Source of the DNA: Aphrophora alni
Lineage: Eukaryota > Arthropoda > Insecta > Hemiptera > Aphrophoridae
Length of the DNA: 64,000 bases
Assembly (NCBI GenBank): GCA_963513935.1
Contig: OY740768.1
Coordinates: 60,938,004 to 61,002,003, forward strand
Direction: 5' to 3'
Of the stretch, positions 20,472-31,429 are shown one piece after another; position 1 is the stretch's first letter, and every line of letters begins with the position of its first letter. The translations under genes and the position numbers were made by a program. The notes beneath the pieces were generated by a model. That model was not told the DNA's origin, searched no databases, and saw only the letters and a list, made by a program, of their open reading frames with translations.

Positions 20472-22002
20472 TGTAATATTTTATAAATGAGGCTAAAAAG
20501 TTATTTGATAGTGAAGCTATTTTAAAATATAAAAATTATTCTTTCGAACTTGAAGAGTTCCTCTAAGTATTTATTTACTACAATTTGAATTTAATGATTA
20601 TTTTGCTCGACTTAAGGCGCCAGATGTGTTAACATCAATTTAGAAAAAATGAAGTTAATTATGCTATTAATTTTCTCAGGGGTAAGTCCTTTTTTCAGTG
20701 TACTTACAGTGAATTGGTTTCATGAAATGAGAACACTTGTGCTGAAATTTTACATAAAGATTTATTAACACAAAGAATGCTTATACACAAAAACATATTA
20801 TTAAAACATGTTATGAGAATACACATGATTATTATTTTAACTAATTTAGTTTATCTCTTTATGTCTCTGAAGGAGATTAAATCAATGAATTTAAATTTTT
20901 ATTTTAAATGTTGCAACAAATCCCTTTTCATTTGAATTTCCAATTACTTTAAAAATCTCTAAAGGAGATTTATTTTAAATAATGCATGCTTCTAAATTTG
21001 ATTTATTTACTTATCTTGAATTATTTTTTATTTAAAAATATTAAATGATTAAACATGTATATATAGTAAAATTTATAAAAACATAATAAAACTCCTTAAT
21101 TTAAAATTAACATGAGGTGTCTATACCACAACACCGGGTTTTTTACAATAAAGTTTGTTCAAAGATAGCAATTCAGATGTCCCGTATCTTGCAGTCCATT
21201 GTAGTCGTTATTGACAGAAAAGTTCATCTTTCGTATATTCGCACAGCACTCTAAAATATTTTTTACAATAGTTCATAACGTTCATAGTTATTAACAGAAT
21301 GTTCGTCTTAATATGTGATTTTCGCCACGTGGTAAACCGTTCAGTTTAAGACTCGCATATAGAGAACATAGTCTCTTAAAATAATGTTTTAGTTTTTTAT
21401 TAACAGTACTAACACGAGTGTTCATTAAATATTTGTATCAACTGTCTAGTCTTTCACTTTATACCAATTGTCACACTTTGTCTATACTGAAACTATAAGT
21501 CCATTAACCACTTTTGCAGTATCATTGAAAACTCTTTATCACTTTTCTAAACAATTTATACTTTGCTAATCTCTATTTGAGACTAAGAATCAAATATATT
21601 ACAATTTAACAGTACTTCTATTTTTCTATTTTTAGAACGACACAAAAGAAAGATACGTCTGCTCATTCTGGCCACTGACTCTAGACTGTCCGTTGCTAAC
21701 CGGAATTATACCCTCTCCAAATCATCTTTTTTGCGCGGTTAACATTAAGCTGTTACATACACTTATTTTTCACATGAATTAGTAAACACTTCTTATTAAC
21801 TAAATTATATTAAAATTAGACATGGTAATTTATACTGTTGTCTTGAAAATCCATTTTGTTCTTATAAATGAATTTACTAAATAAATTATGATTTGAACAG
21901 TCTATTTCCGTATACTAACCCGCGGATTTTAAACCTATTATAAATTTTGATTTCTGACTCTAATTTCTCATATTATTAAAACTAATCTTTCACATTATTA
22001 CA
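20472..22002 (-). repeat. LTR (5' LTR of the minus-strand element)
   Basis: 1531 bp, partner of 14296-15826. It abuts the primer-binding site on its left and the target duplication ACCT on its right. Confidence 0.93.
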
Positions 22003-22246
22003 ACCTTTAAACAAATCTATACACTTCATCAGCAAATTCCTTTCAATATTAATTGTGATTTGCAATATTTTGACCAATTTCAATCATTTAATGGTCACTT
22101 CTCAAACATTAGTTTTATCACATTACTTTTATATCATCTGAAATATAATATTTTAAAATTCGGTGTAAAAAATTATAGCTTAGACTGTATAAATAAAACA
22201 ATTGGTTTAAAGTGAAATAAGTAGAATCTAAACATTAGAATATTCA

Positions 22247-22554
22247 AAGATAATAAAACACAATTTTTGTATTTTGTAATATCCACTTTTTATTAGTCTA
22301 GCCGACCAATGGTTTCGCCTGTTAAGGCATTGACGAGGCTGTATTACAGACTGAAGAAAAAAGAAAAAACAGAAAACCTTAAAACTAGAGGGTGGGAGTT
22401 AGGATACAATGAATGGAAGGTTGGGGAAATACCTAGCCTGGGCAATGACCATAGGAACAATACATAATGGGAAAAAAACCAGTTGATTGTTCTAAGTACA
22501 TATAACTTTTAAAGGTTTTACTAATGGAGAGTTATACAAATCTAACTGGTCATT

Positions 22555-22594
<40 letters not shown>

Positions 22595-22689
22595 ACAAAA
22601 TAAATAAAAAAACAAAATAAAAAAATTGTGTTTTATTATCTTTAAACATGGAATTCCACCAAGAACCATCGGTCTCAACAGTAATGAAA
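22247..22689 (+). mobile_element. Non-coding Penelope-type insertion, 443 bp, with hammerhead-like motif
   Basis: A 13-bp target duplication ATTAGAATATTCA lies at 22234-22246 and 22690-22702. A perfect 22-bp inverted repeat lies at 22247-22268 and 22621-22642. A 47-nt tail (22643-22689) contains ATGGAATTCCACCAAG, also found in the tail of the 7345 element. The interior includes a long A tract (about 22562-22592) and, on the minus strand around 22340-22300, a GCCT-TAAC-AGGC stem followed by GAAACC and a short stem ending in GTC. The family is inferred from layout and this motif; no protein is encoded. Confidence 0.65.
22300..22340 (-). ncRNA. Degenerate hammerhead-like motif
   Basis: Minus strand: stem II GCCT/AGGC with loop TAAC, then GAAA, then the short stem ACCA/TGGT closing on the triplet GTC. 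The upstream box reads CTCGTCAA instead of CUGANGA, so catalysis is unlikely as written. Compare the intact motif at 9749-9790. Confidence 0.4.
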
Positions 22690-22702
22690 ATTAGAATATT
22701 CA

Positions 22703-25613
22703 GTTAAAAATAAATCCAATATAATTTCCTTAAACTAAAATGGTTTTGACAAATAATAGCTGGACAGGAAAGGCAAATTTATTTTAAATCAATCCTAAAA
22801 AATAGAGAAAAAGTACTTACACACAGTGTTGAGTGATAGTTTAACTGATCTAAGATGATTTATTAATGTTTTTGTGTCAGGACGGCTATATAGTGTACTT
22901 AAACAACTGGTGATTAAATCTTGGAACAGTACTGCAATGCTTTTCCTGAAACAAATGATCACTTAATTTATAATCAACTAAGCTGAATACGGTTTTCGGA
23001 TGGTACAGGTAAAGCATGAAGTAGGATAATATAATATTAATCTGAATAAAGCCATATTACTCAACAACTTTGGATAAAGACAGAATTTATCCAATTTCAT
23101 TCCTTGCTCTAACTCTGTAAAGGATGGCAATAACTGTATACTTAGTTATATGATATTTCTTTCTAGAATTCTGCATCCACAATGAAAGTTAAGCAGTTGT
23201 GTTAGAGAAGATAATATGAGGCTTAGGTTGTTGTAGGCTAGGTTATAAATACTCAAAGTAATGTTTGTTCCTATGAATTCTTTTATCAAAATGAATCGGA
23301 TAAACCGTACTATTTCCAATTTTTAATTTTATTAAATTTATTCATCGTATACAATACAACAAAGAAATATAAAACTAAAACAAATATATATATATATATA
23401 AAGAAAAACAAATAAAAATTTATGATTAAAATTAAAAAAACAAATAAAACATAATATTATACAATGAGTAAACATAGGGGATTCTAGGGATTACCCGTTT
23501 GGAACTTCCATCACTTTACTTAACTAAAAATAAAGAAAATGAAAGTATGGTTTGCCTTATTGTAATTAAAAAAGAATGAATCAAACAATTAATAGTGTTT
23601 CATAAAGCAATGATTGTAATACAACATGCTTTCATACATTCATATTCACATTAAACAATATTGCATTTTGAATTTAAATACAACCATATAGACAGGTGCA
23701 CATATTATGTCAATTGCGCATTGTATTAACATATATAATTTAATATTTTTGTTTGATAAAAGCAAATTTTAAGTACTTTAATAACTGAGACATTATATAT
23801 TTTTTACGATATTTAAACCAATTAAATTGTAAAGTCGTGGAGCATTGAAAGTATAGAAATGTTAATAAAAAGTAAGTTTAAATTGTGATATGGATACTAT
23901 AATACAATTTACAAAGTTGTAGTTATTACATATATTATTCGAACTATTATAATATGCTTAATGAAAAATATCTTTAACATTTTGAAAATATAAAAATGGC
24001 TTAAAGGTAAAATTTTAAGATTAGTAAAAGTGACAAAAGAATTTAGTCACCCTACTTATTTAGGAATTTTCTCACTATACTTTTTTATGTTACGACAGGT
24101 TGAAGAGTTGAGAGATAAATACCTCCTCAACTACTCAGTTCATACCCTAGACAAGATCCCACCTGTACAAGGTACACATACATCAACACTCATAGGGAAC
24201 AAATATTATGCCAGAGATAAAATTTGCATAATAAAGAGCATATTTCCATCTTCATGATCCTTTTCATGAAAATTTGAAATTTATTACAAGACAAATATTT
24301 TAATTCTTAAACTTTTTCAGGACTAAACAGGCAAATTATAAGATTTAAATTGTTTTAAAATATATATTTTTTAAATTTTGTTTTTGTCTTAAATCAAATA
24401 CCATATACTTTGTTTTCTCACTCAACACTAAGTATTTGTATCAAACCAATATCTTAATCTTATGTGATCTTGTTACATCAAATAACATACAGTATTTCAA
24501 AAGCTGTTAATTTGCTACCAAATTTACCCTACAAAGATCATTTTACAGTGCCGAAGATTTTTTTGTAAGACTCATTTAGGCCTCTTCTAGTGAAGGAGGT
24601 TTTGTTGTATGCTCTAGTTTTCTATTTGTTTATTTAATAGGTATGGAAAACGTTGTAATTTTTTTTTTTTTTTTTTTTTTTTTGTAGAGAATGTAAAAAC
24701 TTTTATTTCAATTTTAAATGCTTGTTCTAGCTTTAAAATTAGCCGGGTAATGACCATTTTAAATTGTGCTAGTTTCAGATAAGTGGATGGTGTAAGCAAG
24801 GCACTCTTTTTTAATTCTTGTAGTTCACAAAATACAATATTAAAAAAATATATATATATATATAATCATGAATTTTGAAGAGAATTTTTTAACTGTAATC
24901 AAACACGTTTAAATATTTTAACCTGCAATTTGACCAAGTTATGGCAATTTCTTTATTAGAAAATTAGATTTTCATATAATTATGAAACCAAAAGAATTTT
25001 TACTATCTAAAAAAAAATATCAGTTTTTACTTTTGATTTTGAATAAGAGTTTTAAGATATTATAAATAATGATAGAAACGTAAAATGTTTAGGACAAAAA
25101 TGGACATTTTATTGACTTTTCAACAGTTTTGAACTATTCATGAGCCTAAATACGTGAAATGTCTATATTTTTGACTGGGCATTAAAATATAATGAATTTA
25201 CGATTATTTATGGGAATAAATTGTTTATCATGAAAACTTATTATACTGTATCACTTTAAATAGTGGATTTAAGCAGCACTTCAAATCTGTGATTTTTGCA
25301 GATAATTTTGAGAGTTTATAAAACGTTTTTGCAGATTTTACTGATTTTAAAGCATTCAACGCATTCCAAATATTCTACAAAATGATGTTGGAAAAGGTTT
25401 CAAAACAGTGTATGAAATATGAAGTAGGCCTTATTTTTTCCCACTATGGCAGTGAATAAGGAGGTATATAGAGAAGAATGAACATCACTACTCTCACTTG
25501 CATTTTCATTAATATTATTCATATAACTTATATTCATTAATATTCATATAAGTTTGAAGCACAGTGCAAATAAGATGACTCTTAGTTCTATCAATAATAT
25601 AATACAATCAGTA
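22703..25613. other. Intergenic DNA between the LTR cluster and Nup155, with possible Nup155 3' UTR
   Basis: AT-rich with microsatellites ((TA)n at about 23383-23400 and 24848-24864, a T tract at about 24659-24682). No convincing ORF on either strand. The Nup155 transcript must end somewhere here. On the minus strand AATAAA-type hexamers exist (for example near 24632-24638) but none is clearly the poly(A) signal. Confidence 0.4.
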
Positions 25614-25634
25614 TTTTTTTTTTTTTTTTTTTTT
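25614..25634. repeat. Homopolymer T21 (A21 in Nup155 mRNA sense)
   Basis: A 21-nt T run on the plus strand. In the Nup155 transcript it is an A21 run starting five bases after the stop codon, separated by CTGT. Confidence 0.85.
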
Positions 25635-25638
25635 ACAG

Positions 25639-25780
25639 TTAACTATGAGATCCTAACCTTTCAGCTTGTTTTGCCATCTTGGGATTGGCAGTAAATGATT
25701 CAGCCAAACTAGCAATTGCTTCTATAAGGTAAAACTCATTGCCTTCATTCAGCCAACAGCGGTCATTTACAACAAACAAC
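25639..25780 (-). CDS. Nup155: Nup155 exon i (last), with stop codon
   Basis: Acceptor TTTTGTGCAG precedes 25780. The first base completes a Lys codon (AA|G). The protein reads LFVVNDRCWLNEGNEFYLIE and continues to MAKQAERLGSHS, then TAA at 25641-25639. This is the extreme C-terminus of the solenoid; family members share the LF..ND.FW......HL.....L pattern here and end shortly after. Length and ending agree with the family. Confidence 0.88.
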
Positions 25781-27218
25781 CTGCACAAAATAAAACAGTC
25801 AACGATTAAATTAGAAATATTTTGTTATTATGTATAAAACCATACATAGTTTAAGTTTAAGAATTTCTTAAAAACCATTGTCATACAACTCATATACAAT
25901 GATGGTAGCAAATGGTTTAACAGTAATGTGATAATATTGTGAAAGATTAAACTTTATCTTTATTATTCATATAAAGTCGGGAGGATATGTTTTATTTATT
26001 TTTTGTTGAAACCTTATAAGTAGAGCACATATAGTATATTTAATTGTGATTTAAAGGTTACGTTTAAAAAATTAAAAGATGTTCTCAAAAGACACGTATT
26101 ACATTGCTGATTTAAAGTCTCATCACATTGTTCATATTTTAAATAGGTAACAGAAATTCCATTTCAATTTTTAAAAAGTGTCAACAATGAAATCCTCAAA
26201 TGAGTGTAATATATCTTATATTTTACAAACTTGATAATCTAAAAGAAAAATTAGATAATATATTAATTGAATACTAAAATTATACTCAAAGTACAGATGT
26301 AATTTGCACATTCCAGGAATCATCCTGAAAGTATTTGAACATTTTCTTGACTTAAGGTAATTTAACTTTATATCAGAATTATGGTAACTTGGTAAATTCT
26401 AGGTGACAAACTCCAGAAAGTATTTGTTACTAGCGGTATATTGTTTTGGCTTTCTTTTCTCCTGTTTTACAAACTCTGAAGCAATAAGAAAAGCTATTCC
26501 AATCTTAATATTTAAATACAACTGTAGTAAAAAAACTGATAACTAATAATTATTAATTAAAGAAGAGTGTACATTTTACAAGATGAAATTATATCTTTTT
26601 AAAACTATTTGTAAGTAGTTGGTGAATTTTCTATATAATTTTCACATGATTCTCCCTAATACTTAATGTTTTTGTTTTTACCAATAACTCACATACTGCC
26701 ATTTCTGGAGAAATGATGACCACTTCATTTTTGTTTGAATAATTAGACACTACACTTGTTCAAAATTTAATCAAAACCTTAATTTTGTGATTTTGTTATG
26801 GCAGTTACCCCAAATGTTGAGTTATTGAAGAAAAAAATTAAAGTCCTTTGAAATGGCCAAAATATGTCAAATTTGATTTAAATAGGTCGAGGACTTTGTA
26901 CACAGATGATGAACTTACATTCATATTCATACATTCGTAAGTTTAATTACAGAGATACAAAAAATAGCAGTCACATGTATGAAGGATCAAGGCTAAAAGC
27001 GATCAGAGTCCAATTTCCCAATTTTTAAATAATTGAGTTTATTAGTTCAAACTGATTAACAACTATTGAAATAAGATTTGTGATATTATTAATAGTAAAT
27101 ATTACCTGTAATTAATCAGTCATTGACTTTTATGATTGAGATGAACTTCTATGATTGTTTATTTAACTTTTCAATGTTTGGAAAAATTAATAACATAATT
27201 TATTTCAATGAACAACTA

Positions 27219-27917
27219 CAGTAGAACCTCGTTAAGTCGGACCAGCTGGGACTGCGGCCGATCTGACATAACGAAAATCCGTGTTAGCCAGAGAAAGAGC
27301 AGAAAACACCAAAAAAATTAAAATATACATACTAATACTGTACTTACAATAATTTCCTTTATTACGGAGAAAAACACTTTAAAAAAAAAATTTACTCATC
27401 ACAATAAAACAACAAACACATCTATGGACTGTACAGGTATGTCTACTTTTTGGAGAATAAGCTTGTAAGTTTCTGTTGTGTCAGCTTCGAGTAAAGTTTA
27501 CGTGCCGCACGGTCGAGCATTTATTTCAACATGACAAGCTCGGCCGGTGAAGTCTTGTTCTGATGCTCAAAATACACCATCAATATTAAACCAAGTGGGA
27601 TGGTATTTCTGCATGACTGATGACTTCTGGTTCTTAAGCGTTTTCCTCATCTGTATCACCTGGGCGACAATGACTCACCACGCAGGCATCCAGCGCTACA
27701 GTTAGGCATCAGATGTACAGTCACGGCAAACAAATTCGGTTGCGTGAACTCGGCAGAAACATGATCACCGTGCAATACGCTACGATTATACATTCGTATA
27801 AAACAATAGCGCTACCAAAAAGCATATTTTATATTAATTTATATTTATTTATTGCAAACCGGTCCGAGTTACCCGGAGATCCGACTTAAAGGGGGCCGAC
27901 TTAACAAGGTTGCACTG
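27219..27917. mobile_element. pogo/Tigger-type MITE
   Basis: TA at 27217-27218 and 27918-27919 flanks inverted ends CAGTAGAACCTCGTTAAG and, reversed from the right, CAGTGCAACCTTGTTAAG. The match continues for over 20 bp with a few changes. The 699-bp body has no transposase. CAGT-type ends with TA duplication are characteristic of pogo-group Tc1/mariner elements. Confidence 0.85.
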
Positions 27918-27997
27918 TATTTTATTATACATAATCTAATGAATTACAAAATAAAAGAATAATAAAATATGAAAAATTGTTATTTTCATTGAAGAAT

Positions 27998-28330
27998 TCA
28001 GCATAGTGTTAATTCTTGACCGTCATCTATGGGAGGGTTGTCCACAAACTCGATGCCACTACCATCATTGTTCTGCATATTGTCAGGAAGTATTTTCAAT
28101 TGTGAGACCCTGACCAATAAGAGGTGAAATGTTTTTCGATTACAAATTCTTGGGGAACTATCATTGGACAAGCTAGTTAGTGGATTACTCAAAGTCAAAA
28201 GGGGATCAAATCTGCTAAGCTAGAATGAGGAGGGTTTAGTTAAACAATAGGCCATAGGCCATGGTGCCAGAGCTGGTTTTACAAGGCCCTTTAAACTCCA
28301 AATAAAATCAATCAATCAATCAATCGTGAA
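27998..28330 (-). repeat. Unidentified repeat 3' region with tetranucleotide tail
   Basis: A run of ATCA units (about 28306-28325) follows AATAAA, resembling the simple-repeat tails of some LINEs. The adjacent minus-strand 66-codon frame (27998-28198) ends ..DGSGIEFVDNPPIDDGQE.. and looks like decayed coding DNA, but I do not recognise the protein. Might be a truncated retroelement or other transposon fragment. Confidence 0.3.
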
Positions 28331-29176
28331 ACTGGAAACCAAACGTCTTATCCATATTTTGGAATTTTTAATTAGTTTTCTTCTCTTTTGTTAATAAATC
28401 AAAATAATTGCCTATTACATGGAATCATTTAATAATCAATGGAATAATCGCACAATGAAAACGTAATGAATACACACAGGTATTTTTCCAACAAAGATTT
28501 TATTCTTGTACCAAGGATACAATTACTAATATAACATTTTTAATAATTTAAAAATAATAATCTGCATTATTAAAACTTTAGATTATTTAGCCACATTAGT
28601 TGTGCGAAAGGAAGACGGTGGTGAGAAAACCCCCAAATCCTGTCTCTGAATGTACATGAAAACAGAAAACATCCGCCCACCAGGAAATATCACCAGATAA
28701 CATCATTGATCATTTCCTTCTTGTTTTTATAATCAGAGAATACAACATTAATAAACAATAAATTATTTAAAGTAAACATTTTATAAAAATCTCTCTGTAT
28801 AGCTTATAGAGATGAGATGATGTGCTTATGGAGCTTATGTAAATGAGATCAATATTTGTGGGTTCTTGTCTGACATTCAAGTTTGAACCGAGCCCGAGCC
28901 TATCTTCATTTTGTAGTAACTCATTTTCATCCTTTTATAACTACAGTTAAATTGAATTAAGTTATATGTACTTACTACAAATCCAACAGACGGTATGAGA
29001 CCTTTGCTGTAACAATGTTGTTATTAATGAGATCGGAAAATTATTTTCAATGTTTTGACTATTTCTTAAATATTTGTTTATTTCTATTGTTAACCACTGG
29101 TTTATTACTATTATTATTACATAACTATAAATTTTAATGCAATATTAGACTATATATTTTAATGTTTCCACATTAC

Positions 29177-29297
29177 TTGTTATACACTTTGAAGAGCACT
29201 GGGAGGGAAACACCAATTTTGATTAAACTACTGTGTACATGATGGCACGTAGCTCTCAAGCGACAGCATATTAATTCCAAGTTGAAAACCAAGAATC
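29177..29297 (-). CDS. Nup155: Nup155 exon h
   Basis: Acceptor TGTTTTAG at the right and donor AA|GTAATG at the left. Two bases complete a split Gly codon from exon g. The 39 full codons include FLVFNLELICC and SSLIKIGVSLPVLFKVYN, and the final AA forms Lys with the first base of exon i. The segment IGV.LP.L..VY is conserved in Nup155 proteins just before the LF..ND block in exon i. Another frame (GFQLGINMLS) also looks protein-like but hits a stop and breaks the phase. Confidence 0.85.
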
Positions 29298-30274
29298 CTA
29301 AAACAAACAATACATATTGCTATGATAACTATAACGGCTACTACAATCAATTTAAAATTCAGCATTGAACTCTTTCAATGGATTGCAATAAATTCTAAGC
29401 ATTACACAACAATCATTAAAAAAAATTGATAAATCCCTAACTTATTAATAATTAGAAACTCTACATAACTTGTAACATGATGATATGTAATAATGAAATT
29501 CAAACACAAATTATTATAGTTTTATCCAGAGAGTTAATGAAAATGAAATATGTTACACAGAGAAAAGAAAACAAACGGAAAGAAACAGTGTTTAAAACCT
29601 AAGAAAGTAACTTGCAGCTGGATTTATTTGTCACCTGATTTAAACAAATGATTTTAAACACAGTTTAGAAACGCTTCTCTAACCCTGTTAACTTTTAATG
29701 AATAAAGATAGGCATATGTGATTGGTCAAAAGAAACCACCATTTGGTATGATTCAACTTCCCAATGATAAGGTGTCCTCAGTGGGAGGATAACATGTTTT
29801 AGTAATAAATTTTAAATAAGGTTAAATGTCATTATTGTAATTTTTTAAATAGGGAATCAACTTTTATCTAAATTACTAAAGTTATTTAGCAGTAGCTTTA
29901 GTGCCAAAACTAATAAAAAAAAAAATGATATAAAACAATTAAAAAAACATAAAATTACTGTAGCACAATTTGAACAATTAAAACTAAATTTGAAAATGGA
30001 CCTTCAACTTTTAAAAACTAACAATATTCAAACTCTCACTTATTGAACATAAGTAATAATTTGAGATACATTTTAATTCTTTAATTTGTGTTTCTAGATG
30101 TTGACCTTACCTGTATATTTTTGATATTTTTTTTTTGAGAGCCCCAGGAAATTAAAAATTAAATTAAGATCCTAGCAGAGAATGGTAACAATAATTCTCT
30201 TAAAGCATAAAGTAATATATAACAAGTTTCGAACAACAATCACAAAATTATCAAGACCTCGATTTTTGAGACTG

Positions 30275-30370
30275 GCATGATTTTCCGAGCTCGACACCAT
30301 TTCAGAGCCTGGTTCAATTTTACGAACTCGGCACGGTTTTCCGAGCAGGTCTTGCTTGGTGGTGCATACT
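30275..30370. repeat. 19-bp minisatellite, about five diverged units
   Basis: On the minus strand units of 18-19 bp follow GCTCGGAAAACCGTGCCGA, GTTCGTAAAATTGAACCAG, GCTCTGAAATGGTGTCGA, GCTCGGAAAATCATGCCA and a last partial one. The first bases of the array (AAGACCTCG) and the last (GCAGGTCTT) are inverted copies of each other, so the array may sit inside a small inverted-repeat element. Confidence 0.55.
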
Positions 30371-30785
30371 GATGGAATAATACTACAACAAACATGATAA
30401 AACATGAACTAATACTGTTAAATAATACTAGAAAAATAACTGTTAAAATTGATATCGAAAATGAAACGAAATACACTGATAAGATATTATCTTTAATCGT
30501 GTGTCTCATGAGAGAAAACAAGTTTTTATTACCATGTGTTGTGAGTTATTTAAGATATAACAAGAAGTTACCAGGAGAAAGGAAGTAAGTTACCTTAGTG
30601 TGCCCACACTTGTCCAATTCAAATGTGAGGACTAAATGTCAACACGCATCACCATAAATTTTTCGTAAAAATGTAAACTACCGAGTGTGAATTGTGGGTA
30701 TATTATTTTACACATAATATAAATACATAACAAATAATTCAAAATATAACGTTTGGTTATCACCATTCCGAATAGTGATTATAAC

Positions 30786-30879
30786 AACAATTATTTCACT
30801 TACCGTCTCCACTTATGGCTGTCGTATAGTAATCCAACGGTAAATCAGAATACTGGAGACGATAAGTGAAATAATTGTT
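30786..30879. repeat. Near-perfect inverted repeat, 26-bp arms
   Basis: Arms 30786-30811 and 30854-30879 differ at one position and enclose 42 nt. The sequence just right of the hairpin (TATTTCAAAATATCGTAT) recurs near 63456-63474, suggesting a dispersed repeat. Confidence 0.7.
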
Positions 30880-31429
30880 TATTTCAAAATATCGTATAAG
30901 AGTAAAATCATGAATTGAGAATATTTGGAATTTTGCTACATAATGGAGAAAACCAACCTGAAAATACTGTGGAAGACACACTACAAATGTAAATAGTGTG
31001 GTTTTGTTGTGAAAAACTGTCTTTGTCATGTTAGCGAATTGAAAACAAAAAGATTGAAAGGATATGTGCTCTCTATTCCCGTCTTACAATCTTATTCCCT
31101 ATTTAATATAACTTCTATAATATAATGTAAACAAACATTATGTCATAAGTAATTCTTTGGTTGTAAATTAGTCAAGATAACAAGGTTATGCAAGGTATGT
31201 TGACAAAAGACTTCATTTAGAATGTATGCTGACACGTTGAATTTGAAACTACAATTATAGTTGTAACCTATTAGATATTTCCAAATCCATCATTACATCA
31301 CTTACTACTTTGAATACATGTTGCCTTAATGAATTTGACATTGACTGAAATCAAGAATTTAAATATAAAGTTTGTCAGAATATTGCTAGGTCAAAATATT
31401 GTTATTACTAAAAATGGATACATTTTTTT

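Larger units (their letters stand above)
14296..22002 (-). mobile_element. Non-autonomous LTR retrotransposon, complete ends
   Basis: Two 1531-bp direct LTRs (14296-15826 and 20472-22002) begin TGTAATATTTTATAAATG and end ATTATTACA on the plus strand. They are flanked by the 4-bp target duplication ACCT (14292-14295 and 22003-22006). The tRNA-like primer site beside the right LTR shows that the element is transcribed on the minus strand. The 4645-bp interior holds a single 406-codon ORF next to the primer site. There is no protease, reverse transcriptase, RNase H or integrase frame. The LTRs appear the same throughout by eye, so insertion was recent and enzymes must have been supplied in trans. 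A 4-bp duplication and this primer site fit Ty3/Gypsy or BEL-like elements. Confidence 0.92.
25781..29176 (-). other. Nup155 intron (exons h-i), 3.4 kb
   Basis: Contains the pogo-type MITE at 27219-27917 and a repeat with a (TCAA)n tail near 28.0-28.3 kb. No host coding sequence is apparent. Confidence 0.8.

Noticed and set aside
29177..29297. Alternative frame of exon h reading ILGFQLGINMLSLESYVPSC
   Set aside because: Looks protein-like but ends in a stop and breaks the phase; the chosen frame keeps the IGV.LP.L..VY segment and both splice phases.
30172..30521. Overlapping minus-strand ORFs of 77 and 93 codons
   Set aside because: They run through a 19-bp minisatellite in two frames, so the ORF is a by-product of the repeat period.
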